Positions 27,963 to 36,730 of a stretch of 64,000 nt of DNA are shown here, piece after piece (the first letter of the stretch is position 1; each line of letters starts with the position of its first letter). Source of the DNA: Saprospiraceae bacterium (GTDB lineage Bacteria > Bacteroidota > Bacteroidia > Chitinophagales > Saprospiraceae); contig JAHDCU010000001.1 in assembly GCA_020629715.1 (NCBI GenBank), forward strand, positions 434,001-498,000, in the 5' to 3' direction. Position numbers and translations under genes: made by a program. The notes under the pieces are model-generated. The model saw nothing but the letters and a program-made list of their open reading frames with translations, was not told where the DNA came from and did no database searches.

Positions 27963-28507
27963 CTACCATCTGACAATGGCATAGCCGTCAGCGCCTGGGC
28001 CAGCTGAGACAACATCACTTTCACCACCTCCACCAGCTCCCTGACTTGAACCAAAACTAGGAAATCTTACATACAATATAGTACTACCATCTTTTGATGA
28101 CAATGCTCCAGCTCCTCCTAAATCAGGATGAAAAGGACCATCACCACCTCTCCCATATTTAATGATTTCAGTAAACTTATTTGCATCGTATTCTGAGTAA
28201 GAAATCTCGTTAGACTTGCCGGTAGGGACTGTGAAAGTGTTGGTCTCAGCAGTATATAAGAAATCATCCTAGTTTTCATATTGACAGGAACACCAGAAGT
28301 ATTATTGACCCCAACCGTTACTCCTCCATTACTCAGCACTCTTAGTTTGGTTGCTCCATCTACCTATACCCGAAGCGCATTTTGACATGAACTCGAATTC
28401 ACGTGTAAGCGATCTGAAGAATTGGGAACATTGATTCCTACAGCCTGACTAACAATGCTAAATGGTAAAAAAATGACTATTACAAAGGCATACAGACTCC
28501 TCTTAAT
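27963..28507 (-). pseudogene. Decayed secreted protein with Gly-rich C-terminus
   Basis: Read on the minus strand, the region encodes a signal peptide (KRSLYAFVIVIFLPFSIVSQ), then VDGATKLRVLSNGGVTVGVN, and after a frame change YTAETNTFTVPTGKSNE, a Gly-rich stretch, and the end GADGYAIVRW with stop at 27963-27965. Three lesions are visible: the first codon is ATT (28505-28507) where ATG is expected, an in-frame TAG lies at 28364-28366, and one base is missing or gained near 28262-28270, after which the frame changes. The C-terminus is like Gly-rich domains of Bacteroidota cell-surface proteins. Its neighbours, sulfurtransferase and peptidase, are unrelated. Confidence 0.8.
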
Positions 28508-28643
28508 TCTGATTTATTTCTATCAGGTTGATAAGTCGAAAATCAAGAATACGATTCGAAAATCAATCGCCCTTTTGGGTAATTTATTAGGGTAGCAAGC
28601 TTTAAACTCTTATAAAGATTTGATGAAACCAATTATTCCATAA

Positions 28644-29537
28644 TTAGAAATTGACTATTTCCTTGAGCGATTTCTCTATAACAGGATCACGATCTAGATG
28701 TCCTCCATCAACTAAGTGCAACTGAGCATTTTTCATTGCTTTAGCCAATTCCTCAGCTTGCCAAACAGCACAAATCTCATCGTGAATACCATGCACAATA
28801 TGAGAAGGGGTACTGGCTATTGTTTCGATATGATCAAGGATATAGTTATCTGGAATAAAGAAATCATTCACAGAGTAATGAGCTTCTATTTTGGCAATAT
28901 TCAAGGCTCGATCTTCTAAATCTCCGATATCACTTATGGCTTTACGATGACCCATGATCGCATTGCCATAGTTATGCCAGCGCATCGTTGCTGTTTTTGA
29001 AAGCGCCTCATTCTCAGATAAGATATCTTTCCATATCTGTGGAGCAACCTCTTCATTTCGCAATCCAGGGTAATGTGTAATCAAATCCTCCCAAGCATGC
29101 ATTAAATCCAATCTAAGGTTACCGCATTCTAGATCAAATCGACTGCGTTTCGTCGCCAAGAAAATACCTCTTAAGATCATCAGCACTACCCGATGCGGAT
29201 GTCGAATCGCATAAATCAAAGCTAAAGTACTCCCCCAAGAACCTCCAAAGAGTATGACTTTATCAATATTGAAATGATCTAAAACCACATTTATATCTGA
29301 TACCAACTGATCCGTATTGTTAAAATCTAATTGCGGTTGCGGACTACTCAGCCCACATCCCCTCTGATCTAATAAAATTACGAAGTCCTTACTCAGGTCA
29401 AAGAATCGGAAATCAGCTTCTTTACATCCTATACCTGGACCACCATGTAAGAACAGAATTTTTCGACCATCAGGATTACCAGCGTATCGGATAAAAAGTC
29501 TAGCAAAACAATGCTCTAAATATATTTTTTGATGCAA
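28644..29537 (-). CDS. Proline-iminopeptidase-like alpha/beta hydrolase
   Basis: A 297-residue alpha/beta hydrolase of the proline iminopeptidase (S33) type, which removes N-terminal proline from peptides. The oxyanion motif HGGPGIG is at 31-37, DQRGCGLSSP at about 57-66, and the nucleophile elbow GGSWGSTLAL gives S100. The acid is the Asp of HGIHDEICAVW (about 253) and the base the His of DGGHLDRDP (about 279). The GGSWGS form is that of Pip proper rather than general esterases, though specificity cannot be proved from sequence. No signal peptide. Single gene. Confidence 0.85.
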   Translation of the reverse strand: MHQKIYLEHCFARLFIRYAGNPDGRKILFLHGGPGIGCKEADFRFFDLSKDFVILLDQRGCGLSSPQPQLDFNNTDQLVSDINVVLDHFNIDKVILFGGSWGSTLALIYAIRHPHRVVLMILRGIFLATKRSRFDLECGNLRLDLMHAWEDLITHYPGLRNEEVAPQIWKDILSENEALSKTATMRWHNYGNAIMGHRKAISDIGDLEDRALNIAKIEAHYSVNDFFIPDNYILDHIETIASTPSHIVHGIHDEICAVWQAEELAKAMKNAQLHLVDGGHLDRDPVIEKSLKEIVNF

Positions 29538-29784
29538 AATATAGATCGTAATGAAGTACTAAGGTAAAGGAAATGCTAGTAAAATGATGATTTTAAATAC
29601 ATAGCAAACAAGATATAGACTGTTGTAAAATGTAAAGGTTTAACCATAAAATCAAAGTTTAACAGACATAACATCTATACTCATTTTTTAAGCAAAACCT
29701 AAAGAAATCCTAACTCCTCTTAAGATTTAAAAACTACATCTTGCTAGTATAATTACTATTCATCCACTATAAAAACATACGGAT

Positions 29785-30471
29785 ATGAAAAAGATAATAT
29801 ACACCATCGGAATACTAGTCATGATCAATAGTGCTGCAATCAGCCAGATCACTGTCGGAGCAAAAACAGGAATATATGTCTCTAATGCATCCGTAGATGG
29901 ACTCATCAATGGGCTTCTCCCAGATACAAAAGTCATGATAGGTTCTTCAAGCGGATTGGTAGTAGATGTACCTCTTGGCAGCGGATTTTCTTTTGCTCCA
30001 GAACTGCTGTATACACAAAAAGGATTTGCACTACGAGAGGGTACATCTGTCAATATTCTGGGTATCGACATTCCGCTTGGAGCTAGTATAGAAAACCGGA
30101 TCAACTACATAGAAACACCGCTACTGATGAAATACGGAGTTCGTGTAAATGACAAACTAGGAATTCATCTTGCTGGGGGTCCATCTATAGGGTTTGCCAC
30201 TTCTGCCAGTACTACAACTAGCGCAACTGTACTTTTTGATATAGAACTAAATACAACCGATCTAGATCTAAGCAATGATCGATACAATCGCACTGATCTT
30301 GCTGGAGTCATAGGAGCTGGAGCATCCTATAAAGTCGGTACTAATGGAATGCTGTTCGCAGATGCGAGATATCAGCACTCATTCAATGATATCATACAAG
30401 ATACATTCATTGATGTACAAATTAAAAATAGAGGAATGGGAATCACCGCAGGATATGCAATGACATTCTAA
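29785..30471 (+). CDS. Outer-membrane beta-barrel protein (PorT-like)
   Basis: A 228-residue protein with a signal peptide (MKKIIYTIGILVMINSAAIS, cleavage before Q). The remainder alternates polar and non-polar residues with TVGAKTGIYVSN at the start, FAPELLYTQKGF (about 72-83), NYIETPLLMKYG (about 110-121) and a closing GITAGYAMTF with terminal Phe, the pattern of the small outer-membrane barrels (PorT/OMP_b-brl_2 group) of Bacteroidota. It is monocistronic and ends in a strong terminator. The cargo or partner is unknown. Confidence 0.85.
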   Translation: MKKIIYTIGILVMINSAAISQITVGAKTGIYVSNASVDGLINGLLPDTKVMIGSSSGLVVDVPLGSGFSFAPELLYTQKGFALREGTSVNILGIDIPLGASIENRINYIETPLLMKYGVRVNDKLGIHLAGGPSIGFATSASTTTSATVLFDIELNTTDLDLSNDRYNRTDLAGVIGAGASYKVGTNGMLFADARYQHSFNDIIQDTFIDVQIKNRGMGITAGYAMTF

Positions 30472-30505
30472 AGAAATATGGTTTAGGTTAGCTTAATAGT
30501 TTGGG

Positions 30506-30545
30506 AGGAAGTCTGGTCTTATATAGATCAGGCTTCCTTTCGTTT
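30506..30545 (+). terminator. Rho-independent terminator after the PorT-like gene
   Basis: A 14-bp stem with two G-U pairs (30506-30519 with 30525-30538) closes a TATAT loop, followed by TTTCGTTT. It lies 35 bases after the stop and also separates this gene from the convergent respiratory region. Confidence 0.8.
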
Positions 30546-30557
30546 AAAAAAAATCAA

Positions 30558-30809
30558 CTAGTCGTGATCAAAGATTTCTTCATCCGTTTTTCTATTTCTC
30601 CACCATAGAAATGCAAGTCCACCGACTAAAAAATACGGGAGCGTAAATAGATATAATATACCTCGATTTAAACCTTGAGTCTCTGTACCTCCATGCTTAA
30701 GATTAGACTCACCAGACAGCTTACACATAGCACATTGGGCGTCTATATCAATTGAGAAAAGCATAAAAGTCAGCAATGCAAAAGCGACAATTATCCAAGT
30801 TTTATTCAT
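30558..30809 (-). CDS. Small CAMC membrane protein at the end of the oxidase region
   Basis: An 83-residue protein with an N-terminal signal or membrane segment (about 5-24), then QCAMCKLSGESN with a CxxC pair exposed to the periplasm, a second membrane helix (about 49-69, ending FLWWRNRK) and an acidic tail. I do not know a named family; small CxxC membrane proteins of this kind are found next to cytochrome oxidase genes in Bacteroidota. Position suggests a role in oxidase assembly, perhaps copper or thiol handling, but this is inference. It is the last gene of the respiratory region, 42 bases after the DUF420 gene. Confidence 0.7.
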   Translation of the reverse strand: MNKTWIIVAFALLTFMLFSIDIDAQCAMCKLSGESNLKHGGTETQGLNRGILYLFTLPYFLVGGLAFLWWRNRKTDEEIFDHD

Positions 30810-30851
30810 GACACAAATTTAAATGTATTCAGTCTATTTATCAAGATTTAT

Positions 30852-31376
30852 TTAGCCATAACAAGGCTTCAACATCAGATAACAGATAGGCCCCGTAAGT
30901 GCAACATAAAACCATACCGGCCATACCCATCGAGCCATCCGCCTATGCTTCTCGATAGACATCGTGAATCCTCTGTTGAATGTCAAAAGAATAAAAGGAA
31001 GACTAACTGCCGCCAGCACGATATGGGTAATCAAGAAGAAGAAATATACATAACGAATTGTACCCTCTTGACAAAATTTAGTTTCCACAGTTGTAAAGTG
31101 ATAAACTACGTAAGACAGTAGAAATAATCCCGAAGTAATCATAGCAGTAAAAATTGCTTTCTTATGGGCCTCAATATTTTTCTTTCTAATCTGAATCAAG
31201 GCATATAATAGAATTATTGCGGTTATTGCATTCAGCGTAGCATGTAGAGGTGGTAAAAATCCGAAATCTATATCCATGGGAATTTTTACCCTGCGCATCA
31301 GACCAACAAGTAATAATACTACTACAGATAGTACATAAGCGACAACATCCAATTGCTTCAAGCTATACTTCTTCAT
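30852..31376 (-). CDS. DUF420 membrane protein (CtaM-like)
   Basis: A 174-residue inner-membrane protein with about five helices. The sequence FLPPLHATLNAITAIILLYA (about 40-59), HKKAIFTAM and YFFFLITHIVLAAVSLPFIL (about 110-129), with a His in several helices, matches DUF420. Members such as CtaM are needed for maturation of haem-copper oxidases in Gram-positive bacteria. Its location directly after the SCO-like gene (8 bases) in the oxidase operon supports the same assembly role here. No enzymatic activity is known. Confidence 0.85.
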   Translation of the reverse strand: MKKYSLKQLDVVAYVLSVVVLLLVGLMRRVKIPMDIDFGFLPPLHATLNAITAIILLYALIQIRKKNIEAHKKAIFTAMITSGLFLLSYVVYHFTTVETKFCQEGTIRYVYFFFLITHIVLAAVSLPFILLTFNRGFTMSIEKHRRMARWVWPVWFYVALTGPICYLMLKPCYG

Positions 31377-31384
31377 CTTTTATA

Positions 31385-31891
31385 TTATTTGGCGATGATA
31401 TCTTTGTTAGGAACTCGTGGTAATACAACAGCCAGATGTTCTACTACGTCTTCATATTGACTATCAGTATCTAATGAATACCATTGCCTTATCTGACCTG
31501 AAGTATCGATAAGAACAGCCTTATGCTGAGTCAATAGTTGAGAACTCTGATTTTGAGATAATTTCATATCTGATATACTAGACACTTGATTAGAATCTGA
31601 TATTGAAATAGTTTTAAAGGTCATAGCATTCTTAAACTGATCTTCTATATCAGCAATGCGCTGACTATTGACCAAAGCTCCGTTATACAATAGCACTGTT
31701 GACCTATCTAGCTGTTTTGAAAGCTCTAAAGCCACCTCCTCACTTACTTTAGAATGATCTAATATACCTTTGGGCTCAAGTTGTTTCAAAAGCTCCAATC
31801 TAAAGTCATATCCCGACTGCAAATAGTACCAAGATCCCGCGGGCAAAATCACGATTAAGGCGAGTGTGACTATTCCTGCTATATACTTCAT
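31385..31891 (-). CDS. SCO-like protein lacking the copper-binding Cys
   Basis: A 168-residue membrane-anchored protein from ATG 31891; an ATG at 31927 is rejected because that extension would run through a terminator hairpin. After one N-terminal helix (MKYIAGIVTLALIVILPAG), the domain has the outline of a thioredoxin-like SCO protein: a strand STVLLYNG where SCO proteins carry CxxxC, and KAVLIDTSGQIRQWYSLDT (about 127-145), equivalent to the SCO hallmark before its C-terminus. The CxxxC and the partner His are not seen, so copper transfer to CuA in the usual way seems excluded. Its slot in the operon is that of SCO in related bacteria. The SCO relationship is inferred. Confidence 0.65.
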   Translation of the reverse strand: MKYIAGIVTLALIVILPAGSWYYLQSGYDFRLELLKQLEPKGILDHSKVSEEVALELSKQLDRSTVLLYNGALVNSQRIADIEDQFKNAMTFKTISISDSNQVSSISDMKLSQNQSSQLLTQHKAVLIDTSGQIRQWYSLDTDSQYEDVVEHLAVVLPRVPNKDIIAK

Positions 31892-31910
31892 TTCTAGAAT
31901 TATAGGTATA

Positions 31911-31935
31911 AAAAAAGCGGACCGCAAGTCCGCTT
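31911..31935 (-). terminator. Terminator between COX4-like subunit and SCO-like gene
   Basis: On the minus strand, AAGCGGAC-TTGCG-GTCCGCTT is a perfect 8-bp hairpin (31915-31922 with 31928-31935) followed by T residues. It lies just after the COX4-like gene and before the SCO-like start, so the three assembly genes are expressed at a lower level or from their own promoter. Confidence 0.85.
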
Positions 31936-31946
31936 ATATAATACTT

Positions 31947-32357
31947 TTAAAAGGCATTTTGTTTGGTAAAATCGTCGAATACCATGCCTGTTTTAGCTGT
32001 CGATATTTCTTTCTCGTTTGCATCCTTGATCCGGTCTCTTCTGTTTTGCCAATCACTACCTTCCCAGAAAAATGCTATGACTGCCCATACTAATAGTAAA
32101 GTAGGTAGTATAACCGTTTTCACCAAACCAGGTACCTCATACTTCATGTGCATAAACTCATACACGATAAGATAAGCTTTTACAATACTCATGGCAATCA
32201 TTACACCACCTATTAACCAACCAGGCAGAGAGTGACCTTCTATTAAATGTCCTTTACCATATAGTGCAAATATTACCTCACTAAATGTTATCACTGCCAA
32301 AATAAGGATCACCTTAGTGGCTAGTGCTTTTGATTCTTGATACGTCAAATGTCCCAT
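31947..32357 (-). CDS. Cytochrome c oxidase subunit IV-like protein
   Basis: A 136-residue protein with three membrane helices (about 16-36, 48-66 and 82-99) and a short charged C-terminal tail, the usual layout of the small prokaryotic COX4 or CyoD-like subunit of caa3 oxidases. AYLIVYEFMHMKYE (about 61-74) is the typical end of the second helix. It follows the subunit III gene by 48 bases in the same direction. The small subunit stabilises the complex and has no catalytic site. Its gene ends at a strong terminator. Confidence 0.85.
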   Translation of the reverse strand: MGHLTYQESKALATKVILILAVITFSEVIFALYGKGHLIEGHSLPGWLIGGVMIAMSIVKAYLIVYEFMHMKYEVPGLVKTVILPTLLLVWAVIAFFWEGSDWQNRRDRIKDANEKEISTAKTGMVFDDFTKQNAF

Positions 32358-32405
32358 AGTAATAGATTACTAAAATTTCTATAATTACGATTGATGCTTA
32401 GTTAA

Positions 32406-33350
32406 TTAGATAAGATAAAATACGAGGAAAACGAATACCCATACTAAATCGACAAAGTGCCAGTATAATCCAATCTTCTCTACCATCTCATATCCATTCT
32501 TACGTTCTACATATAGGCCTGTCATCGAGTTAAGCATTATTATAAGTAGAAATACAACTCCTGATAATACGTGAAAACCGTGAAAACCTGTGATAAAGAA
32601 GAATAATGCACCAAAACTCTTAGGACCAAAAGCCTCAGATTTGATAGCACCTTCATCGTCACCAGAAGTTACTTTATATTTCCTGTGTATATATCCATTC
32701 TCATCTACAGTAGCATCCGCATAATCACCAGCACCATCATAATGATGTGCACCATGACCATCATGATCATCACCGGTATGATCTTCTCCATGGCTTGCTC
32801 CATTCATATGTATGAGATAAGAATCTCCTACTTGGAAAGTATCTCCCGATGGTTGACCTTTATCATTAAGATACACTCCAGACTCTACATGAGTACCGAA
32901 TGGATTAGTAGTGACCGACATATGCTCAGCATTGATCAGCGTATTCCATTCCCATGCTTGACATCCAAGGAAACCAGCTCCACCCAATACAGTGAGAAGC
33001 ATCCAAAATACAACTCCTTTTCTATTCTCTTGATGACCTTCTTGTACCGCTCTTACCATAGTGAACGAACTAAAAAGCAAGACGAAAGTCATAAAGGTAA
33101 CGAAGTAAAGAGGCTTACCCATACCTAAGAATGGGAAGGTCTGAAATACAAAGTCAGGTACCGGCCATGAAGGCATACTGAAACGTATAGCTCCATATGC
33201 AATCAAAAATCCAGAAAAGGTAAAAGCATCTGATAGTAGGAAATACCACATCATCAACTTACCATAGCTGGCCTTAAATGGTTGTGCGGCACCATCCCAA
33301 GCTTCTTTTTCGTCGGTATGTACGTCGTGTTCTAATGTATCTGTAGCCAT
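32406..33350 (-). CDS. coxC: Cytochrome c oxidase subunit III with His-rich loop
   Basis: A 314-residue subunit III of the haem-copper oxidase, an inner-membrane protein without redox centres. Recognisable pieces are KLMMWYFLLSDAFTFSGFL (about 31-49), a helix around TFVLLFSSFTMVRA (about 87-100) and the C-terminal FFITGFHGFHVLSG and GLYWHFVDLVWVFVF (about 292-306), the family signature. Between helices, about residues 155-215 form a hydrophilic insertion with GEDHTGDDHDGHGAHH, which is rich in His and Asp and absent from ordinary subunit III. It follows a second, shorter subunit III gene by 15 bases. Confidence 0.93.
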   Translation of the reverse strand: MATDTLEHDVHTDEKEAWDGAAQPFKASYGKLMMWYFLLSDAFTFSGFLIAYGAIRFSMPSWPVPDFVFQTFPFLGMGKPLYFVTFMTFVLLFSSFTMVRAVQEGHQENRKGVVFWMLLTVLGGAGFLGCQAWEWNTLINAEHMSVTTNPFGTHVESGVYLNDKGQPSGDTFQVGDSYLIHMNGASHGEDHTGDDHDGHGAHHYDGAGDYADATVDENGYIHRKYKVTSGDDEGAIKSEAFGPKSFGALFFFITGFHGFHVLSGVVFLLIIMLNSMTGLYVERKNGYEMVEKIGLYWHFVDLVWVFVFLVFYLI

Positions 33351-33365
33351 ATTATGTAGCTATCG

Positions 33366-33950
33366 CTATTTACTTAATAATAAAAATGCTAAAAGATATA
33401 TCCATAAAAATCCCATAAAATGCCAATAATTATACGTTAATTGGAATCTATGTTTTCTTAAAGATGTAACTTTTTCTTTCAATGTAAATGCATGTATTAC
33501 TGCTACAATTATAGCGGCAATACCTCCCAAAACATGGGCAGCATGTACTCCAGTAATCAAATATAAAAATGATCCGGAAGGACTACCTTTAAGGTCGACT
33601 CCAGAAGCATATAAAATATCCCATCCATTGTACTGCAAAGCTATAAAGGTAAAGCCAAGCATAAGACTTACCAAAAGTAACGCCTTGTAAGCTTTGAAAT
33701 TTGCTCTAACAAAATTGGTATAAGATAGGTGTAAAGTGATACTGCTGATCACAATGATTGCAGTACTCCAATAAAACAAAGTTGGTAATTTAAAGTCTAT
33801 CCAATTTCCACCAGCTTGCTTCACTATGTAGGCGCTTGTAAATGCACCGAACATCATGATTATGCTACCCATGGCTAGCCAAAGTGCAAATTTTTGAGGA
33901 TGAACTCTATTTCGCGATGTACTTCTGTTTTGATCTATTGCCATACTCAT
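33366..33950 (-). CDS. Cytochrome c oxidase subunit III, short form
   Basis: A 194-residue second subunit III. Five helices are visible, with KFALWLAMGSIIMMFGAFTS (about 21-40), SFLYLITGVHAAHVLGGIAA (about 129-148) and TYNYWHFMGFLWIYLLAFLL (about 171-190), the last being the subunit III signature WHFMGFLWIYL. It lies between ctaB (10 bases) and the longer coxC. Two adjacent subunit III genes, one five-helix and one longer, are usual in Bacteroidota caa3 operons, so this is a normal arrangement and not a degraded duplicate. Confidence 0.92.
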   Translation of the reverse strand: MSMAIDQNRSTSRNRVHPQKFALWLAMGSIIMMFGAFTSAYIVKQAGGNWIDFKLPTLFYWSTAIIVISSITLHLSYTNFVRANFKAYKALLLVSLMLGFTFIALQYNGWDILYASGVDLKGSPSGSFLYLITGVHAAHVLGGIAAIIVAVIHAFTLKEKVTSLRKHRFQLTYNYWHFMGFLWIYLLAFLLLSK

Positions 33951-33960
33951 ACTCTATGTT

Positions 33961-34854
33961 TTAAGCAATTAGATAAATAATGAAGATCGCAGGCATATAG
34001 AAGAAAGAGAAGAACATTAAGCTTCTCGCCGACTCTCTATTATGACCTTTATAAAATCGATAACTGTAAATCACATATATCAAACTTAGCACGATGGCTA
34101 AAGATGAAATCCAAATCGTGGCATCACTGATGACGCTATACACTAAACATAAGGGTAAAAGCACAACTGCATAAATTGTGCTATGTAAGCCAATATTTCT
34201 ATCTATATTATCACCAGTTGCTGGCACCAATTTATACCCTGCTTTGTGATAATCCTCAAAACCAAGGAAACCTATTGCCCAGAAGTGAGGAAATTGCCAT
34301 AAAAACTGTATGGCAAATAGAACTAAACCGATAGTGGTTATCTCTCCTGTGACAGCAGTAGTACCAATAAGCACAGGTAATGCACCTGGTATAGCTCCTA
34401 CCGCGACAGCTATAGTACTGTATCGTTTCAATGGAGTATATATAAATGCATATATAACCATGGAGATCATACCTAGAAAAGCCGTAAGTGGATTAATAAG
34501 TGCCAGACATATGATACCTACCAAGCATAAAAGTCCCGCAATCATCACACCTTCTGAAATTTTCATTCTTCCAGCAGCTATTGGTCGATCCTTAGTACGT
34601 GTCATGAGGATATCAAAATCCTTTTCTAATACCTGATTCAATGTATTGGCAGCACAAGCAACAAAAAAACCACCAATAAGTAGTAAGCTGAATATAAATG
34701 GACTAAAGCTGTATGATTGTGCCATGACAGCATAAGACAGAGCTGATGTAACCACTACCACAAAAGTAAGATTGAACTTAACCAATTGAGATAGGTCTTT
34801 TAGCTTGCTAATCGCAGCAGAAGTATAATTATATGACTTAGCTCTATTATTCAA
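33961..34854 (-). CDS. ctaB: Protohaem IX farnesyltransferase
   Basis: A 297-residue UbiA-type prenyltransferase that adds a farnesyl group to haem b to make haem O for the oxidase. The first Asp-rich site is NQVLEKDFDILMTRTKDRPI (about 73-92), which holds the DxxxD needed for Mg-diphosphate; the second is FWAIGFLGFEDYHKAGYKLV (about 191-210). About nine membrane helices are expected. It stands 12 bases after coxA. No haem A synthase gene (ctaA) is in this window, so the final haem type cannot be read from it. Confidence 0.95.
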   Translation of the reverse strand: MNNRAKSYNYTSAAISKLKDLSQLVKFNLTFVVVVTSALSYAVMAQSYSFSPFIFSLLLIGGFFVACAANTLNQVLEKDFDILMTRTKDRPIAAGRMKISEGVMIAGLLCLVGIICLALINPLTAFLGMISMVIYAFIYTPLKRYSTIAVAVGAIPGALPVLIGTTAVTGEITTIGLVLFAIQFLWQFPHFWAIGFLGFEDYHKAGYKLVPATGDNIDRNIGLHSTIYAVVLLPLCLVYSVISDATIWISSLAIVLSLIYVIYSYRFYKGHNRESARSLMFFSFFYMPAIFIIYLIA

Positions 34855-34865
34855 TGCTATGTAAC

Positions 34866-36713
34866 TTAATGGTCACCTGCAACTTCTCCTTCTGCCATAG
34901 GTATATACTGTGGCGTATAATCTTTACCATCCTTACCATAGTCATAAGACCATCTGTGTACCGTTGGTAGATTGCCAGGCCAGTTACCATGTATCGGCTC
35001 TATTGGAGTAGTCCACTCTAATGTATTAGCCTTCCAAGGGTTTTTGGTTGTCATTTTCTTACCTCTCCAGATAGAATAGAAAAAGTTAATTACAAATAAG
35101 ATTTGAGCTGCGAATGTAACTATTGCAGCAACTGTGATAAACTTATTCATATCATCGAAATGTGCAAAAGCATCAAAGTTTTCGAAACTATAGTATCTAC
35201 GCGGCACTCCAGCCATACCTAAGTAATGCATAGGCCAGAAGATTGCATAAGCACCGATAAGCGTCACCCAGAAGTGGATTTTACCTAAAGTCTCATTCAT
35301 AAATCTTGAATACATTTTAGGATACCAATGATAAATACCCGCAAACATTCCAAAGAATGCGGCAATACCCATTACAATGTGGAAGTGAGCAACGACGAAA
35401 TAAGTATCGTGCATTTGAATATCGATAGCTGAGTTACCCAAGAATATTCCCGTCAAACCACCTGATATAAACATAGAAACAAAACCTATTGCAAACAGCA
35501 TTGGTGTATTCAATTTGATATTACCACCATACAAGGTTGTAATCCAGTTAAACACCTTCACTGCCGATGGGACGGCTATGATTAAGGTAAATACCACAAA
35601 GAAGTTAGATATAAACGGATTTACACCTGACATAAACATGTGGTGAGCCCATACGATAAAGGCTAAAAATGCAATTGCTAAGATTGAGTATACCATCGCC
35701 TTGTAACCAAATATTGGCTTACGAGCATGTACTGATAATACTTCAGAAACAATACCCATGGCAGGTAATATAATTATATATACCTCAGGGTGTCCTAGGA
35801 ACCAGAATAAATGCTGATATAATACTGGGCTACCGCCTATATAATCTAGAGCTTGTCCTTCGATGAATATTTCACTTAGGAAGAAAGAAGTTCCTAATCC
35901 TCTATCAAACATTAACATGAAGAATCCTGAAACTAATACTGGGAATGATAGTAGTCCAATGATAGCCGTCACAAAGAATGCCCAAATTGTAAGAGGCATT
36001 CTCCATAAACTCATACCCTTTGTACGTAGATTAAGTACCGTCGTGATATAATTCACACCGCCCAATAATACTGATACCACGAATAGAGTAAGACTAACTA
36101 ACCATAGCGTCATACCCGCTCCTGAACCTGTGGAGGCTTGGGGCAAAGCACTAAGAGGAGGATAGGCTGTCCAACCCCCTGAGAAGGGCCCTGTACTTAT
36201 AAATAGACTATAAAACATGACTACTCCCGCTAAAAAGAAGAACCAGTAAGAAAGCATATTCAAAAATGGAGATGCCATATCTCTTGCTCCTAGCTGAAAC
36301 GGGATCAGTAAATTACTAAAGGTACCAGAAAGACCTGCTGTCAATACAAAGAAAACGAGTATCGTACCATGCATGGTCACTAGAGCATAATAAAATTCAG
36401 GGCTAAGTTTACCTATACCCTCGGCATCTACTACTATCCATTTTCCTAATACTGGTTTTAACCATGTTAAACTCTCTTCAGGAAAACCTAATTGCAATCT
36501 AAACACGATTGACATGGCAGCACCAATAAGTGCCCAGATAATACCAGTTACTAAAAACTGACGAGCAATGATTTTGTGATCCATTGAGAAAATATAATGG
36601 CCTATAAAACTAGACTTATATTTATCTCCATGATGGTGATCATGAAAATGATCATTATACCCTTGCTCTTTTATAAGTTGTTCGTCTATTGACGGTGTCA
36701 TTACATCAGACAT
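34866..36713 (-). CDS. coxA: Cytochrome c oxidase subunit I
   Basis: A 615-residue catalytic subunit of a haem-copper oxygen reductase. The low-spin haem His lies in ALVTMHGTILVFF, and the CuB and active-site segment is LFWFLGHPEVYIIILPAMG (about 283-301), with the His-Tyr pair of an A-type enzyme; HHMFMSGVNPF (about 342-352) gives the two further CuB His, and DTYFVVAHFHIVMG (about 421-434) the high-spin and low-spin haem His. The Glu-free or Glu form of the D-channel was not resolved by eye. The N-terminus carries DHFHDHHHGDKY before the first helix. It follows coxB by 17 bases. Confidence 0.97.
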   Translation of the reverse strand: MSDVMTPSIDEQLIKEQGYNDHFHDHHHGDKYKSSFIGHYIFSMDHKIIARQFLVTGIIWALIGAAMSIVFRLQLGFPEESLTWLKPVLGKWIVVDAEGIGKLSPEFYYALVTMHGTILVFFVLTAGLSGTFSNLLIPFQLGARDMASPFLNMLSYWFFFLAGVVMFYSLFISTGPFSGGWTAYPPLSALPQASTGSGAGMTLWLVSLTLFVVSVLLGGVNYITTVLNLRTKGMSLWRMPLTIWAFFVTAIIGLLSFPVLVSGFFMLMFDRGLGTSFFLSEIFIEGQALDYIGGSPVLYQHLFWFLGHPEVYIIILPAMGIVSEVLSVHARKPIFGYKAMVYSILAIAFLAFIVWAHHMFMSGVNPFISNFFVVFTLIIAVPSAVKVFNWITTLYGGNIKLNTPMLFAIGFVSMFISGGLTGIFLGNSAIDIQMHDTYFVVAHFHIVMGIAAFFGMFAGIYHWYPKMYSRFMNETLGKIHFWVTLIGAYAIFWPMHYLGMAGVPRRYYSFENFDAFAHFDDMNKFITVAAIVTFAAQILFVINFFYSIWRGKKMTTKNPWKANTLEWTTPIEPIHGNWPGNLPTVHRWSYDYGKDGKDYTPQYIPMAEGEVAGDH

Positions 36714-36730
36714 AATTTTTTCTTTTTTGA

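Noticed and set aside
32406-33950. Two adjacent subunit III genes as a duplication with one decayed copy
   Set aside because: Both have the full signature and the pair is normal in Bacteroidota caa3 operons.
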